A stretch of 64,000 nucleotides of DNA, taken from assembly GCA_038503035.1 (NCBI GenBank), contig JAVSML010001076.1:158827-222826 (forward strand), given 5' to 3'. This DNA is from Crocodylus rhombifer (lineage: Eukaryota > Chordata > Crocodylia > Crocodylidae). Below the pieces are notes generated by a model, which made no database searches, had not been told where the DNA came from, and was given only the letters and a program-made list of their open reading frames with translations. The position numbers were made by a program, and so were the translations under genes. Each line of letters begins with the position of its first letter. Within the stretch, counting starts at the first letter, position 1. This document shows, one piece after another, positions 1 through 11,330 of this stretch.

Positions 1-360
1 GGAAAGGAACTGTGGGGAGGGATCCCTCATGATCCTGCCCCCTCCCCCAGCCCTCCCTCCCCCCACCAGTCCCCCTGAGGCCCCTGACTCCTGCCACAGC
101 TGCCCCTTTGCCAGCCCCTCCGAGCCCCCTGACCCCTGCTGCAGCTGACTCCTCCCACCAGCTACCCTCAACCTCCTGAGCCCTGCCACGGGTGGTCCCT
201 CCCCCTGCCAACCCCCCAGCCCCAACCCCTGCTGAAGTCAGCCCCCTCAAGGCCCCCAACCCCTGCCAGGGCTGGCCCCTCCCCCCACCAGTCCCCCCAA
301 GGCCCCTGGCACCTGCCCTGTCCAGCTCCATCCTCCCAACCCCCCATCCCTGCCCCCCAC
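1..360. repeat. C-rich low-complexity tract
   Basis: The plus strand is dominated by runs of C with CT, CA and CCAG steps. Loosely repeated phrases of the kind 'CCCCTGACCCCTGC' and 'CCAGCCCCTCC' suggest a decayed minisatellite. Long open frames on both strands here come from the lack of A and T and have no domain. The minus strand is G-rich. Confidence 0.7.
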
Positions 361-557
361 CCCATACTTTTAAAAAAACAAACAAAAAACCCAGCACTTA
401 CTGGCAGTTGAAGCTGCCTCTGGCTCACTGGGGTCTCTGGCTCACTGGGGCTGCTGCAGCACAGGTTGACAGCCGCAGCATCCCCAGACTGGACACTCCT
501 ACCTCCCCCACCCCGCTGTCCTGTGCTGCCTGGGGGGCTCTGCCAGGAGGCCCACTC

Positions 558-606
558 CAGTGCAAGGCCAGACTAGCAAGCCACATGGGACTGGGTCAGG
601 TCCTCA
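558..606 (-). repeat. Family E fragment, copy 1 (LTR-like remnant)
   Basis: It shares the phrase 'AGACTAGCAAGCC', then 'GGxTCAGGTCCTCACC', with two other places at about 748-795 and 2068-2122. Read on the minus strand, the phrase resembles the 'GAGGCTTxxTAATAAAGTGG' poly(A) area of gypsy-type LTRs in decayed form. That last step is inference. Confidence 0.4.
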
Positions 607-747
607 CCCCCTGCAGGCACAGGGGGCAGAGTTGGGAGCCAGCCCTGGGGCCTGGCCCATGCTGACAGGAGCCAGCGTGGCATGCAGTTCCCATGTGCCA
701 TGCTGTGTCTTGCCACAGCTGGGCCCTTCCTATGTTGTGTAACCCGC

Positions 748-795
748 TCTGGTGCAAACTTTGACTAGTGAGCCTCAGAGATCTGGGCCCAGCCC
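748..795 (-). repeat. Family E fragment, copy 2
   Basis: It contains 'GGTGCAAACTTTGACTAGTG' followed by 'AGCCTCAGAGATCTGGGCC', closely matching the copy at 2068-2122. It lies in the same GC-rich block. Confidence 0.5.
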
Positions 796-949
796 GGCTG
801 AGTTGCAGAGGGGCCCCAAGATGCAGTTGAGCCTGGCACACAGTCCCCTCATGCCGCACCGGGTCCTGCTGCCACAAGACCAACCTGTCTGGGTGGCAAG
901 AGCAGCCCCAGGGCCAGCAGAACCAGGCTGCGCTCAGCTCATGGTCCCC

Positions 950-1113
950 CTGCTGCTGCTGTTAAAGGTTATGGGCCATGGGCAGGGGGGCTGGAGTCCT
1001 GTGGGGGATAAGGGCTGTGGCCCTCCAGGGTGGAGCTGGGACCCTGAGCAGGGGGGCCTCCATGGTGCCTGGAACCCTGGGCAGGGGGGCTTGGACCCTG
1101 TGGGGGATAGGGT
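950..1113. repeat. G-rich imperfect tandem repeat
   Basis: The phrase 'GGGCAGGGGGGCTxGGA' followed by 'CCTGTGGGGGATAxGG' occurs at about 977-1012 and again at about 1079-1111, with a third partial copy between them. The many G runs could form G-quadruplexes on the plus strand. Confidence 0.6.
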
Positions 1114-1875
1114 TGTGTCCACATAAGCAAGCACATGTGCTTGCAGCAGCTCAAATAGAAGCAGTGCAAATTGGAGCTGGGGCTTTTTGCCTCAGCACAC
1201 ATGCTCAGACAAGCACTATGTTGTGGAGCAAACTGTGCCACTTGGGGCAAAATAAACCTGCCTGGCTCCTCTCGGATCTTCAGCCAGGGAGAGCTAGAGC
1301 CCGGAGCCAGCACCTGTGCTGTCCCCAGCAGTATAAGAAGCTGCCCTGTCCTGGCCCCAGCAGTACAAAAAGCCACCCTGGCAAGTAGGTCAGGGCTACT
1401 AGATCTCAGGAGCTTGTGGGGCCCAGCCAAATGATACCTGGGAACACTACCCCTTGTGCCAGCTGCACTGCTGAAGCAGCCCAGAGAGTTCCCTGCACAC
1501 TCTACCCACTGCAGCAGTCTGACAGTGGGGGCTGCTGCCTGGCTGTGACCTGCTGTGCACCTGCCAGCCTCGGATGGGGACTGTAGAGCCAGTAGAGGCA
1601 TCTGCCTCTCTGGGCCAGCTGCCAGTGGACTGTGGTTGCAGGGTTGTCCTTTGTGCAGCACTACTGCCATGTGTGCCCCTGCCCTGCCATCTGGTCAGCT
1701 AATAACTGGAAGATTTTCTGGGTGTGGTGGCCTGCTTTGAACTGTCAAAGCATGTCCTCCTGCCCCATTTGGCCAGGAGGTCAGCCAGTGCCAGATGGGT
1801 CCAAGGTGCCAGCTCTCAGCGGCAGGGTTCTGCCACTGGCCTCCCTAGCAGGAATTCTGTTTCCTATTGGAAAAC
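1112..1875 (+). repeat. Interspersed repeat family D, longer copy
   Basis: Blocks of this stretch recur in reverse complement at 12340-12722. The shared blocks are the 'TTGCAGCAGCTCAAATAG' region near 1140, the 'GTGCCACTTGGGGCAAAATA' region near 1236, the 'CAGCCAGGGAGAGCTAGA' region near 1281, and the 'CTTTGAACTGTCAAAGCATG' to 'AGCAGGAATTC' region at 1735-1860. The copy here has about 400 extra bases in the middle (roughly 1320-1727). The outer end is weakly like the TGTCTACACATGC ends of family A, so a non-autonomous DNA transposon is possible. Confidence 0.65.
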
Positions 1876-1989
1876 TGAAAAATCCCTGTTAAAAAAAATT
1901 CCAAAGTCACTCTGTAAAATACTCCCAAATCCATGTTCCTCCACAAGTAAAACAAAAGAGAGAGAGAAAGTGAAGCAGAGACAGTGATC

Positions 1990-2122
1990 AGTTGGACAAC
2001 GTTTATTGATATATCTACATTGTTAAAGCAAGTCTCCTGTGTGCACCTCCCAGAGCCATGCAACTCAATCTGATGCAAAGCCAAACTAGTAAGCCTCAGG
2101 GATCTGGGCCAGTTCCTCACCT
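1990..2122 (-). repeat. Family E fragment, copy 3, with poly(A)-signal-like AATAAA
   Basis: The right part carries 'AAACTAGTAAGCCTCAGG' and 'GATCTGGGCC', matching the copy at 748-795. Read on the minus strand, an AATAAA lies about 70 bases downstream of this block (the complement of TTTATT near 2001). That is compatible with an LTR 3' region in decayed form. No LTR boundaries can be fixed. Confidence 0.4.
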
Positions 2123-3635
2123 CCCACCACAGCCCCAGGAACATTCCACCCCCACCACTCTCCAACCTCCCCCACATCCACCTGCCACCCCTCATTCCCC
2201 CAACACCCATGAACCCCACCCCCAACTTACCTTGGACAGCACCAGGGGCAGCAGGAACACAAAAGAAACACTGTAGCCAAAACCAGAGCATTTCTTTTGG
2301 AGGACTGGTTCCAAACATGGTCTATTGCAGAGCAGTTTTTTTAGACCCCTGGATATCCAGTTTGCAGTGCGGGGAACAGTTTTTCATTCCCACACGTGCC
2401 TGTTGCCCTGCCTCAAAGGGGTTTGGATATGCCCATAGGTTCCCTGGGTTTTTCTGCTATATCAAATGACTACCTGGTGACCTACCAGGCTTCCTGATTC
2501 TGAGATTCTCCCAGCTGGTATAATACCTAGATCCCTAGCTCACTTGAATAGCTAGCTCCTTTTATAACCATCAGGTGGATTGTTAGGAGGATTAATTGTT
2601 CAGTTTCCATGGAGCTGGATCACTGGTTGTTCAGCTTCCACACTCCTTGGAGAACCCAGTGGCTGGCTCTCTAGCTGGTTAGTTTTCAGGATTTACTATC
2701 TGATGAGTGTCTGGGCTGTCTATATTTATTTATTTATTATGCCTATATCCCTATGCTACCTTGAATGTTGGGTATCCAGTTCTCCAACTCCCAAGCTGGC
2801 TGGCTCCCCAACTCTTTACCCTGTGAAGAGTCTACTCAACTACCAGTTTATGAACTTTGGGCTTAGTGATTGGAAATCAGGGAGCTGGGTGGAAAATCCC
2901 ATCATCTTATTTAAACCAAAAATATAATTTTAAACACACATTTTTACTAAGTATCTAGAGATCTAGACTGACCTTCATAATTCTAGAAGCTCATTTTAAT
3001 AAATGATAATAAATGATATATAATAAATGATGAGGTAATTGACTTTAGTTTTATGTTAATTTTGTAAAAATGAGCTTGTTTTGTCAAGGCAGCTCATTAA
3101 GACCTGTGCTATTTGTTTTTGCATTCATTGTCTGAACACTATTCAGATCCAGACCACATGATGCTGAAAGCTATTTTTTAGTTTTAACCTTCAACCCCTC
3201 TCCAGTGGGAAGCAAGCCCTATAATTCAAGTGGTAAACATAGCTTTCTTCTGGTGAAAATGTATTTTGCTTACGGCTGGACTGACTATTGTTTTTTTCAA
3301 GTAAAGAGGCTTTTTCTACCTAACAGCAAAAATGGTACAAAGGGTAATTTTGCTTGTTTTGTTTTTGATGCTACTATTCTAGCAGAAATATAATTAAAAA
3401 GGATAAACAAGTCATCTGCATTTGTGATGGCTAAGGCAAAAAGATTGTGATTATTAAAACATTTACATATTTGGTGTGTGGCAGGGATAAACATGAAGCT
3501 TTTTGAAAAAGAGATTGATTTATGAATCATGTTTTTCTTCAACTATAATATCATCTCACCATGTCTTTGCATTCAGCTTCTAAATATATTATATGTTGGT
3601 TGAAATACTATACATATATAATAAACACATGGGTT
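2123..3635. other. No gene seen; AT-rich DNA with weak internal repetition
   Basis: Open frames are short and carry no domain. Between about 2500 and 2840 phrases such as 'TTGTTCAGxTTCCA' and 'AGCTGGCTGGCTCxC' recur, suggesting an old tandem array. Position 2996-3031 is a short AATAAATGAT-type simple repeat. Confidence 0.5.
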
Positions 3636-4034
3636 AGGTACAGACATTACACTTTAATCACTATAAATAATTGGAAACCCGTCTATATCTGTAACAGAAC
3701 AGAAGTTGGGCACATAAAGCTGGTTTATATCTGTAACAGAAAATAAGTGTGGCACACTGAAGGCACATCTACACATGTGCATTTACTGCATAGTAACCAA
3801 AATTACTGCAGAGTATGGGTGTGTGTCTACATATGCACACCCAGACTGTTCAGTAAATATGGTGACTTATGCTGACTTGAGTATACATTTGATACCTGCA
3901 TCGCATGTAGATGTCTTGCTGCACAGTAACACTGATTGTGGACTGACTTTAGTCCCAGGTCAGTCCACACACAGCGTTAATGTGCTTTAATGCCTGCACA
4001 TGTAAATGCCAGCCTATTCCCGCTTACTGTGCAG

Positions 4035-5098
4035 CTTTTCAGTCTTGGGCATTTCCAGGCAAAAACAAAACTCACCACTGAGGACATCCACAACCTTCAG
4101 TTTGCAGATGATTGCTGTGTGATGGCTCTGCAGAGCATGTGCAAGCAACACTAGATCTTTTCAATGCTTCATATAAGAGACTTGGCTTGTGCTTGAACAT
4201 TGCCAAGATGAAGGTTCTCCACCACCTCCACCCCAGCCAGCTGAACATCCCTCATGCTACCTACATAGGGAGGCTCTGGAGTATGTGGAGCACTTTCTGT
4301 GAATCTCAGCATCCACCTCTCTCAATGGGGTAGCATTGATGAAGAAGTCCAGCACCAGGTTAACTGCACCAGTGCCACCTTTTTCAAGCTGCGACAAGGT
4401 GTCTTTGAAAATAGAGATCTTCATAAGTTGATGAAGGGTCTGGTTTATAAGCCTGTTGTTCTGACCACCCATGTCTACTTCAGTGAAGCCTGGACCATCT
4501 ACCGACACCACATTAAGACCCTTGAGAGCTTTCACAACTGGTGTTTGCATCAAATCCTGAGGATCAAATGGGAAGATCACTGGACCACTGTGAGCATCCT
4601 CCATGAAGCTGTGCCCACCAGCATCGAAGCCTCACTCTTGAGAAATCAACTCTGATGGATGGGTCACTGCATCCAGATGTCTGAGAACCACCTCTCTCAC
4701 CAGATTCTCTTTTCCCTGAGGCCTCCTCCAACCCAGCTCTCCGATGGCCAATGCTTAAAGGGCAGCCATAGGAAATGGTATAAAGATATGCTCAAGGTAG
4801 CCATCAAGCATGGAGACATTGGCACCCACAGCTGGGAGTAGCAAGCCGCTGACCATTTGGTGTTGCACCACCTGGTCCACCAAGGCATGTACCACCTTGA
4901 GGCCCAACAACTTGATACTGAGGTGGAATGGTGGCAGCAGAGGAAGGAGACCAAACCAGGGCTGTGAATCCCATTCTCCCATGCAGCAATATGCCCTCAT
5001 TGCCAAAGAACATGTGCATCCAGAATTGGGCTCCTCAGTCACCTGAGGACCCATCAAGCCTGATGGGCGTCATCCTCGATTTTGAGGGAGCGCTGTTG
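4035..5098 (+). mobile_element. 5'-truncated LINE inserted in the MITE
   Basis: The insertion is flanked by an exact 9-base duplication ACTGTGCAG (4026-4034 and 5099-5107), which is a normal internal sequence of the surrounding MITE. The content is the 3' part of a non-LTR retrotransposon that is not CR1. No poly(A) tail is visible at the 3' end. Confidence 0.75.
4036..5090 (+). pseudogene. Non-CR1 LINE reverse transcriptase, C-terminal relic
   Basis: Translation starting at 4035 shows the end of a reverse transcriptase domain. A segment ending HNLQFADDC (F-A-D-D catalytic box, about 4098-4124) comes first. After a frameshift comes a stretch with LNIAKMKVLH, then 'VLTTHVYFSEAWTIYRHH' and 'LESFHNWCLHQILRIKW', the typical post-catalytic thumb/connection region of a vertebrate LINE group. 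A further piece at 4659-4841 has RYKD/WYKD-type sequence. The region near 4970-5090 resembles the C-terminal Cys/His finger of the same group, with its spacing damaged. At least three frameshifts and several stops break it, so it cannot encode a working enzyme. The N-terminal endonuclease and most of the polymerase are missing. The relic at 20130-20636 appears to be an earlier part of the same protein. I do not assign a clade. Confidence 0.75.
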
Positions 5099-5190
5099 AC
5101 TGTGCAGTAAATTTAAGCCAGAGTAAATGCATGTCTAGACATGTCCATAAACAGATTTAAAAATGGCAGAAGCTAGTCTAAGATTTGTTC

Positions 5191-6489
5191 CCCCCACCAA
5201 AGGGTGAATGTGTGATCTCGCCACTTACAATAAACCATGTAACTTAGATCAATTGTACCTCAGGCTTATTCAGTGTCTGTATCTAGTCATGGTGTTTATA
5301 TAACTTTGGAAATACTGAAAACCTATTTATAGTTTTTTATAGATACACAAAATAGATCAGCTGTACACCTGACATAAATCAATATACCTCTGCCAGAATC
5401 TTCAGCTATAGCTATGTGTAATGTTTTCTTTAAACCTTTGCATAAGTCATTTGACAGAGACATTTTCTAATCTTATTTTTAATGCATATTTTCCACACCC
5501 TGACCTACAGGTCCAATTTTTGAATCAATGAGATTTAATTGCAATATCCTTTGCAAAATAAATAAATCTAAGATTATCAGAGAAAATTCTAATTGATATA
5601 CAGGAATTCTATTAAATGTTTTTGTACCAGTATTTTATGACCTTTATTGGGGAAACAAAATGTTGAGTAATGATATTTTATTGCAAATGTTTTCACTCAC
5701 TCTTTTATGCTATCATTTCTCTTTTCTGACCATGTTTCAAGTGAAAGTGCATGTACTATACTAAGGGAGGCACACTGCCTTGGAAGTGAAAAGTAACCTG
5801 AGAATTCCTAAAGCTTAAAGGTCAGTTAAAATTGGAGAATGGAAATTCTATTTCACAAAAGATTTTAAAATATAAAACCAAGCCAAAATTGTGTCCCATC
5901 CTTCCTTCTCCCCATGGTTATGAATATTTAGTTTTCAGAATATTGCAAACATAAATGATAGAGTATATGCCTAGAATGGGACTGAAGGGTGATTATTAAT
6001 CAAATGCTTTAATTATTAATCAAACAAGTTGCAGCAGCTCAAACATCTGTCCACATTTTTTATGCTTATGTGTTACCTGGGCAATTTGGTGGAGACACAT
6101 ATAGTGCCTGAAAAGGTTTATTAAGGGAAATTAAAATATTAATTAGCCTATTTTTACATCAAAAAATGAAAAACTCTATTTTATCTGGAGAATAATATGT
6201 TTTTAAAATGTTTTGTTCAGGACCCATGGATGAAGCCTGTCTCAATAAGCTGATACCCAAAGTATGGCTGTATTTTCTCCCCCACTTCAATTTCCACCAT
6301 AGTCTCAGCAGCATTGCTCTGTCTCAGTAGATTTATTATGAGGAGCATTGTATGGAATTAATTTGGCAAGGACTGATCATTTGTGTTATGTTCAGGAATA
6401 ATAAAATTGGGGCACTTGTTTTGTGCTCAAATATAGTTCTGTATCTCTGAAACAAGCAACTTGATTGCTGGGGACCAAAGCAATACATG
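5191..6489. other. AT-rich DNA, nothing recognised
   Basis: There are only short frames without domains. A short direct repeat 'ATTATTAATCAAA' occurs twice near 5992 and 6012. Confidence 0.5.
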
Positions 6490-6784
6490 CAGGGTGTATC
6501 TACACATGCATTTACCATGCAGCTTTTACACAGGCGTCTACGTATGCAGGCCTAACAGCTCAGTAACACGGTGTGTGGATTGACTTGCAGGACTAAAGTT
6601 AGCCCCAAGTCAGTCCACACAAACATGGTTACTGAGCAGTAAGGCTTCTACACATGCCTAACTGTGCAGTAACTATATGGTTGTAAATTTGCTACCTGCA
6701 TAATGCAGGTAGCAAATTCATACCCAAGTTGGCATAAGTCCCCATAGTTTTTGTGCAATAACAGTGCACGTGTAGATGTGCCTG
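6490..6784. mobile_element. Family A hAT-type MITE, complete copy
   Basis: It begins CAGGGTGTATCTACACATGC and ends with the inverse of CAGGCACATCTACACGTGCA, giving terminal inverted repeats of about 20 bases with few mismatches. The CAGGG-like ends point to the hAT superfamily. The 8-base flanks do not match, so the duplication has decayed or the exact end is off by a few bases. It has no coding capacity. Confidence 0.75.
6686..6723. repeat. Near-perfect palindrome inside the MITE
   Basis: The arms 'AATTTGCTACCTGCA' and 'TGCAGGTAGCAAATT' are exact inverses separated by 2-3 bases. A hairpin stem of 15 base pairs results. Equivalent positions of the copies at 27.4, 28.5 and 41.05 kb are also inverted-repeat-like. 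Confidence 0.85.
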
Positions 6785-8674
6785 CAGTGTAAAAATTAAG
6801 AATGAATCAATAATAAATATCCAGTAACATTCATAAAAGGGATATTAATCTATTGTATAACAATGTAAGTATAAAGTATATTATACCATTTGAAGATTAT
6901 AGCTGAAGATCTGAGCTGAAATTTTAAAGTGTTTTGAAGGACTATATCCTTTAGGTGAACCTCCTTCTGGCTCCCTTTCTAAACAGTCTGTAATGTAGAG
7001 CCCTGATCCTTGCTGCCATTGTATATTCAATTATAATGATTCCAAAACCCTTAAAATATAAAGGTCTGGTCATTCCAGGAGGACATATGCATGCAAAATG
7101 CCTCAATGGGTGTTGAAATCTGCTTCTCTCAGGATGGTTATACCCCAAGTGCACTACAAAAATCTTCATCAGGTCTTGGTGCCTATGTTTGGATGCGCAA
7201 ATCAATGCTTGTCATATCAACTATATTGCAAATTGAAACAAATGTTGGTTCTCACCGTATATCCTGTCCTGTGTATGGCTGTCTTCCTCGCAGCATTTTT
7301 TCAGGGATAGTACCATGCCTTGTAAATTACTGAGCAATTATTAATTTGTGTCAGATCATATAATTCAGTATAGAATCTAGTGAATCTGAGAGTCAAAAAA
7401 GTACTCTGAGCCAGTGAAGTGCACAGAGAACCAAAGGTTATATGTGAAGTTTTGACAGGGATGTAGACTGCATGTGAGCGAAAGGTGTAGGTCTTTTGTT
7501 TTAGTCATTTTTCTAAAAGTATACATATACCAAAACACTGTGTCATAAATCAAACCCAGCTTTTTATAACAGTTCATCATTTCAGGAGCATTAACTCTTC
7601 TGAAGTACACCGTAATTCTTCAATGGTCCCTTACTACTATTATAATACTTCAGTGGTCGCATTTGGACAGACCTTTATATGTTGTTCACACTGTTCTTTG
7701 AAAAACAAAGTTGTTAAGATTTTGCCAAAAGTTGGTCAGAATGGGCTCACAAGTTCCAATTACTCGACTGTTTCATCAACATTGAAAAGTTATCAGAACT
7801 AGATAAATAGCTCCAGTTTTCTGCTGTGTTTTTCTTATTTTTGTCTTGAGGGTAAAACTGGCTGTAGTTGAACTAGGTAAATTTTCACTAGCTTCTGAAG
7901 TTGAATAATAAGTTCATATATCATGGACTTGCCCACTATATTTTGACATCATATTTCATTAAGAAAATAATAGTATTTACATCTTCATTATATCTGTTTA
8001 GCTACAAGGATTATAATGGATGCTAAAGTTCTTCATATCTAATTTAAGGAATAAATTTTGTCATTGAATCACAAACTAAATTTTGTCTTTTAGGAGTATG
8101 AAAAATAATCATAGAAAGTTAAGGAAAGCCTCTGAACATTTTAATACTGTATAATATAATATAATATTTCTTTTTTGAATATTTTGCACATTATCCATTG
8201 GTCCAGGCAGTTTTGCTATAAAGCACAGGTATTATAAACCCTGAAGGCGAGCACCTTAATGGATTTGTTTGTGCTTTAATCAGAATCTCATCTTTTATTT
8301 GGGGGAAAAAGAAAAAGCTTGTCTAGCTTTCATGAAGAAAGTTTAAACATATAATCCAAATATAACCAACAGAATAATGTCTGATTCTGCAGCCGGCCTC
8401 AGACATTATTTCTGGGAAGTCTTGACTGCACTGTGCACTTCAGCAGATGGTTTAACTTTGTACCCTAACAGCTCTGTGAGGGAGACAAGGTGAAGGAGAG
8501 GTGCAGATGGTCTAGCCCACACATTGTTGCCACAGCTTCTTTGCTCCTTTGCTCCCTTTCCCTTCTGGAACTGCGCAAGCAGATTCTGCTACCACCCCAT
8601 TGCTCTTGAAAGGAAGATAGGAAGAGGCTGTCTCTGCCTTCCCCTTTTTCAGTGGGAAAGGGGGATGTTACAAC
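6785..8674. other. AT-rich DNA, no gene seen
   Basis: Small frames only. A short TATAATATAATATAATATT run is at about 8149-8167. Confidence 0.5.
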
Positions 8675-8780
8675 AAGACAGGTCTAGTCAGGAATGATCC
8701 TACCTTGAGGAGGGGACTGGATTAGATGACCCTGTTAGGTGTCTCCAACCCTACTTTCCTACGATCATACGATTCTATGA
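8675..8780 (+). mobile_element. CR1 LINE 3' tail
   Basis: The end reads 'GGACTGGATTAGATGACC' ... 'GATTCTATGA', the classic CR1 3' untranslated end with a degenerate terminal octamer. Only about 100 bases remain, as expected for severe 5' truncation. Confidence 0.8.
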
Positions 8781-8999
8781 ACTACTTTAGTTTATGGAAA
8801 CTGTGAACAGACATGGCTGTGGAGGTGGACCTGGGAGCCAGTCCCATGTTTGAGAGCATGTTGCCCCATATTCTAGACATGAGAGCAGAAGAAACCTTAA
8901 TTTTTTTTCTCAGAACATTTACATGTCTTCATATTGATCTGGGAGTAATGATGACATCTGATATCTTTCTAGAGAACAATTTTGGGTACAATCTAGGGC

Positions 9000-9146
9000 A
9001 TGAGTTAGAACCCCTAGCACACGTGCTAGAGCACTGCATGCAAAGGCATTCTGCTTGGCGTGTGTGCCTCGGGGCAGATGGCAGGGAAGGGGCCAGGCCT
9101 GCACTGCCACAACAAGGATTGGGCTCCAAAAACTTTGCTGACCCCT
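9000..9146 (-). mobile_element. Partial hAT (Charlie-like) non-autonomous element
   Basis: Read on the minus strand the right edge is 'TAGGGGTCAGCAAAGTTTTT', very close to the common start of Charlie/MER5-type hAT elements. Inside are 7-base perfect arms CTAGCAC/GTGCTAG at 9014-9029. The opposite end is not clear. Confidence 0.45.
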
Positions 9147-9446
9147 AATCTAGGGGGGTTGTAGACAGGAGATTCATTGACTATAAAATTATATACCTGT
9201 AAAAGTCTGGGTTTATATCTCCCACTTCCCGGAAAAGTGATCTAACTATACCAGGTTCTTGGCTAGGTATTGCTGAGAGCACTCAGAAGTTTTCTTGTTG
9301 AAGGTAGCTCACTGGGCAGCTAAGAAGGGTAAATATATGAGGCCAGAAGGAAACAAGCAATAAGTATGCCTTAATGAAATGGTCATGGCCTCTTTCTCTC
9401 CCCACCACCCATTGGTGAGTTTGCTCCATGAGGCAATACCTTCTGA

Positions 9447-10568
9447 ACTCCTGGGCTAGGGATAGAAGTTACACATAAACCACTGTAAGTGATTGGAAAC
9501 CTGTCCAAACCTGTAACATAAGAAAAGTTCAGTGCAAATACATTGCTTTCAAAATGGCCAAACCCAGTCTAAGATAAATCTGGTTGGATGTAGTATCAGA
9601 CTTAACTGGCTTAGATTAAATCAGTCTATTGAACTTGTGTCCCAGATCCTGCCCCCCACTCATTACCTCATAGTCCCCTGGCATGTGCTGTCTGCTCTGG
9701 TGGAGCAGAGCCAGCCCCACCCTGAGCTCTCACAGAGCTGAGGCAGTAAAGCCTCTGCTTCCTAGCCTGCATCCTGCCTGCACCTGTCAGCTTGGTGGGA
9801 TGGGGTGCAGGGCAGGGGACTGGATCCCCAACCTTCATCCAGTCTGGATCTGCACAACACAGGAGATGGAATGCAGCCCACCAGCTAAGCACTGCCCTCC
9901 CCCAAGCAGGGGTCTGTATGGTGGGGGAGGGTGAAGAAGACTAGCTAGGAAAGCCCCAGCCCTATGCCCTCATAAGCTGCCAGCCTCTCTGAGACACATA
10001 GGACGGGGGCGGGGTGTGCACCCTGCAGCTGGCACTGGGGGAGGACTGGTTCTGGGCCAGGGAATGTGTTCATCCCTGCCCTCTACCTCTCAGAGAGACC
10101 TGTGGTTAGTCTCAAGGTGGGACTGTAGCTTTCCCAGCCTGGCTTACTAGGCAGTGGGTGGGGCAAAAACCTCCCAACCATACAGATCCCTGCTTGATGA
10201 AGCCAGTGCCAGGCCAGGGGCTGATTGGAAAGGGGCTGGGAATGGAGAGGGGCATGTCTGCTGGCTCTCCCCCTCTCTGCAGCTACAGAAGGGAATGGAG
10301 GATTGTGACTGCCATGGGCTGCTGATTATCTGGGTTCAGTGGCCTTCTGCAATGGCCACTCTCTTCAGCAGTGCCTGGCATGTGGGAGGCACATGTGAGT
10401 GCCCCCAGGCTCCTGGTCTGGGCCAGTGCAGGCTTCTACTTGCTTTGTCCACTAGAACACTGAACATCAGTTCAGCTTGTTATCAGTCTAATCTGTGCAG
10501 CTTTAAAAAACTTGCAAAGATTGAATCAATTCTGTCTCAGACTTTTTGAACCTCTGTACTTAGCCCTG
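9447..10568 (+). mobile_element. Family B interspersed repeat, about 1.1 kb
   Basis: The copy matches 56389-57611 over most of its length. Shared landmarks are 'AACTCCTGG.CTAGGGATA' at the start, 'GATTGGAAACC', 'GTAGTATCAGACTTAACTG', 'GTGTCCCAGATCC', 'AAAGCCTCTGCT', and near the end 'ACAAAGATTGAATxxATT' and 'TTAGCCCT'. The ends show a short imperfect inversion (TAGGGATA against CAGGGCTAA), which suggests a DNA transposon. The GC-rich middle has open frames with no recognisable domain. Confidence 0.65.
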
Positions 10569-11330
10569 AAGCTCTCATTATCCTCATCTTCATCTTAAAG
10601 TAGGATGTTTAAAGAATAATACACTTCTAGCTCTCATATACCTACATTTCCTATAGCATTTATTAAATGAATTGTGTTAAGCAGGAGTTGTTGATTATGC
10701 TTGCTACCTCACTGTTCCATTATACTTCTCCAATTTTCCCTCCTCCTTAGACATGCTCAGTTTTTAAGGGTGGGTGATAAATCAGAAATCAATCTGGCTG
10801 TAAGCTGCACACAAGAAAGAAACAAGTCCTTGACCTTTCAAGCTTGTCATAGGACAAGAGCTTGAGGAGACTTTCAGTTTCCTGGTGATATCAGACTCAA
10901 TGTTGTACCTTGTTCTCCTTCCACAGCAAAACTATTTCTAGTCCATTTCTGAGGACATTTGAGCCACAGCTATTTGTCCAGATGTGCCTCTCTACTTTCT
11001 GCCTGATGGTATTGCTATATAAAATCAGTCCCTACCAGTCTGAGTATCAAAACAAACCCCTTTTGAGTGCCTAGAGTAATATTATTTATTTTCATTACGG
11101 TAGAACCAATGTAAAGTCTATGGTCTAGTTGTATAAGACACTTTAAAACATAACAAAGAAAAAGTGCCTATGCATGCTTTGAACCATGGAGGCAGTTTAT
11201 GATGTGGGTAAGAACTGATGGAATTCTCAGTCCATCAGCAGAGCAGAGAATAATAACCTGGGTTGATGTTACCTGCCTCTTCCTTCTGCCCCAAGTAAGT
11301 CCCTTCCACTATCACTCCCAGCATATCCCT
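10569..11330. other. No gene seen
   Basis: AT-rich, mixed-composition sequence without domains, repeats or long frames. Confidence 0.45.

Larger units (their letters stand above)
3760..5148 (+). mobile_element. Family A hAT-type MITE, split by a LINE
   Basis: The left end reads 'AAGGCACATCTACACATGTG' and the right end is its approximate inverse, 'GCATGTCTAGACATGTCC'. Without the LINE at 4035-5098 the element is about 315 bases, close to the 295-base copy at 6490-6784. It shares the internal 'GTCAGTCCACACA' block with that copy. Ends of the CAGG...CCTG kind are typical of hAT superfamily MITEs. Confidence 0.7.
3636..5190 (+). mobile_element. Family B fragment interrupted by a MITE insertion
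   Basis: Positions 3636-3759 contain 'ATTGGAAACCxGTC' and 'CTGTAACAGAACAGAAGTT', matching the starts of the 9.4 kb and 56.4 kb copies. Positions 5149-5190 continue with 'AAATGGC' and 'TAGTCTAAGAT', as in the 9.4 kb copy. The segment with 'TATATCTGTAACAGAA' is duplicated in tandem at about 3684 and 3725. The family-A MITE separates the two halves. Confidence 0.55.

Noticed and set aside
192..665. Long proline-rich open frame at the left edge
   Set aside because: It follows C-rich low-complexity sequence, has frames open on the other strand too, and shows no domain or splice context.
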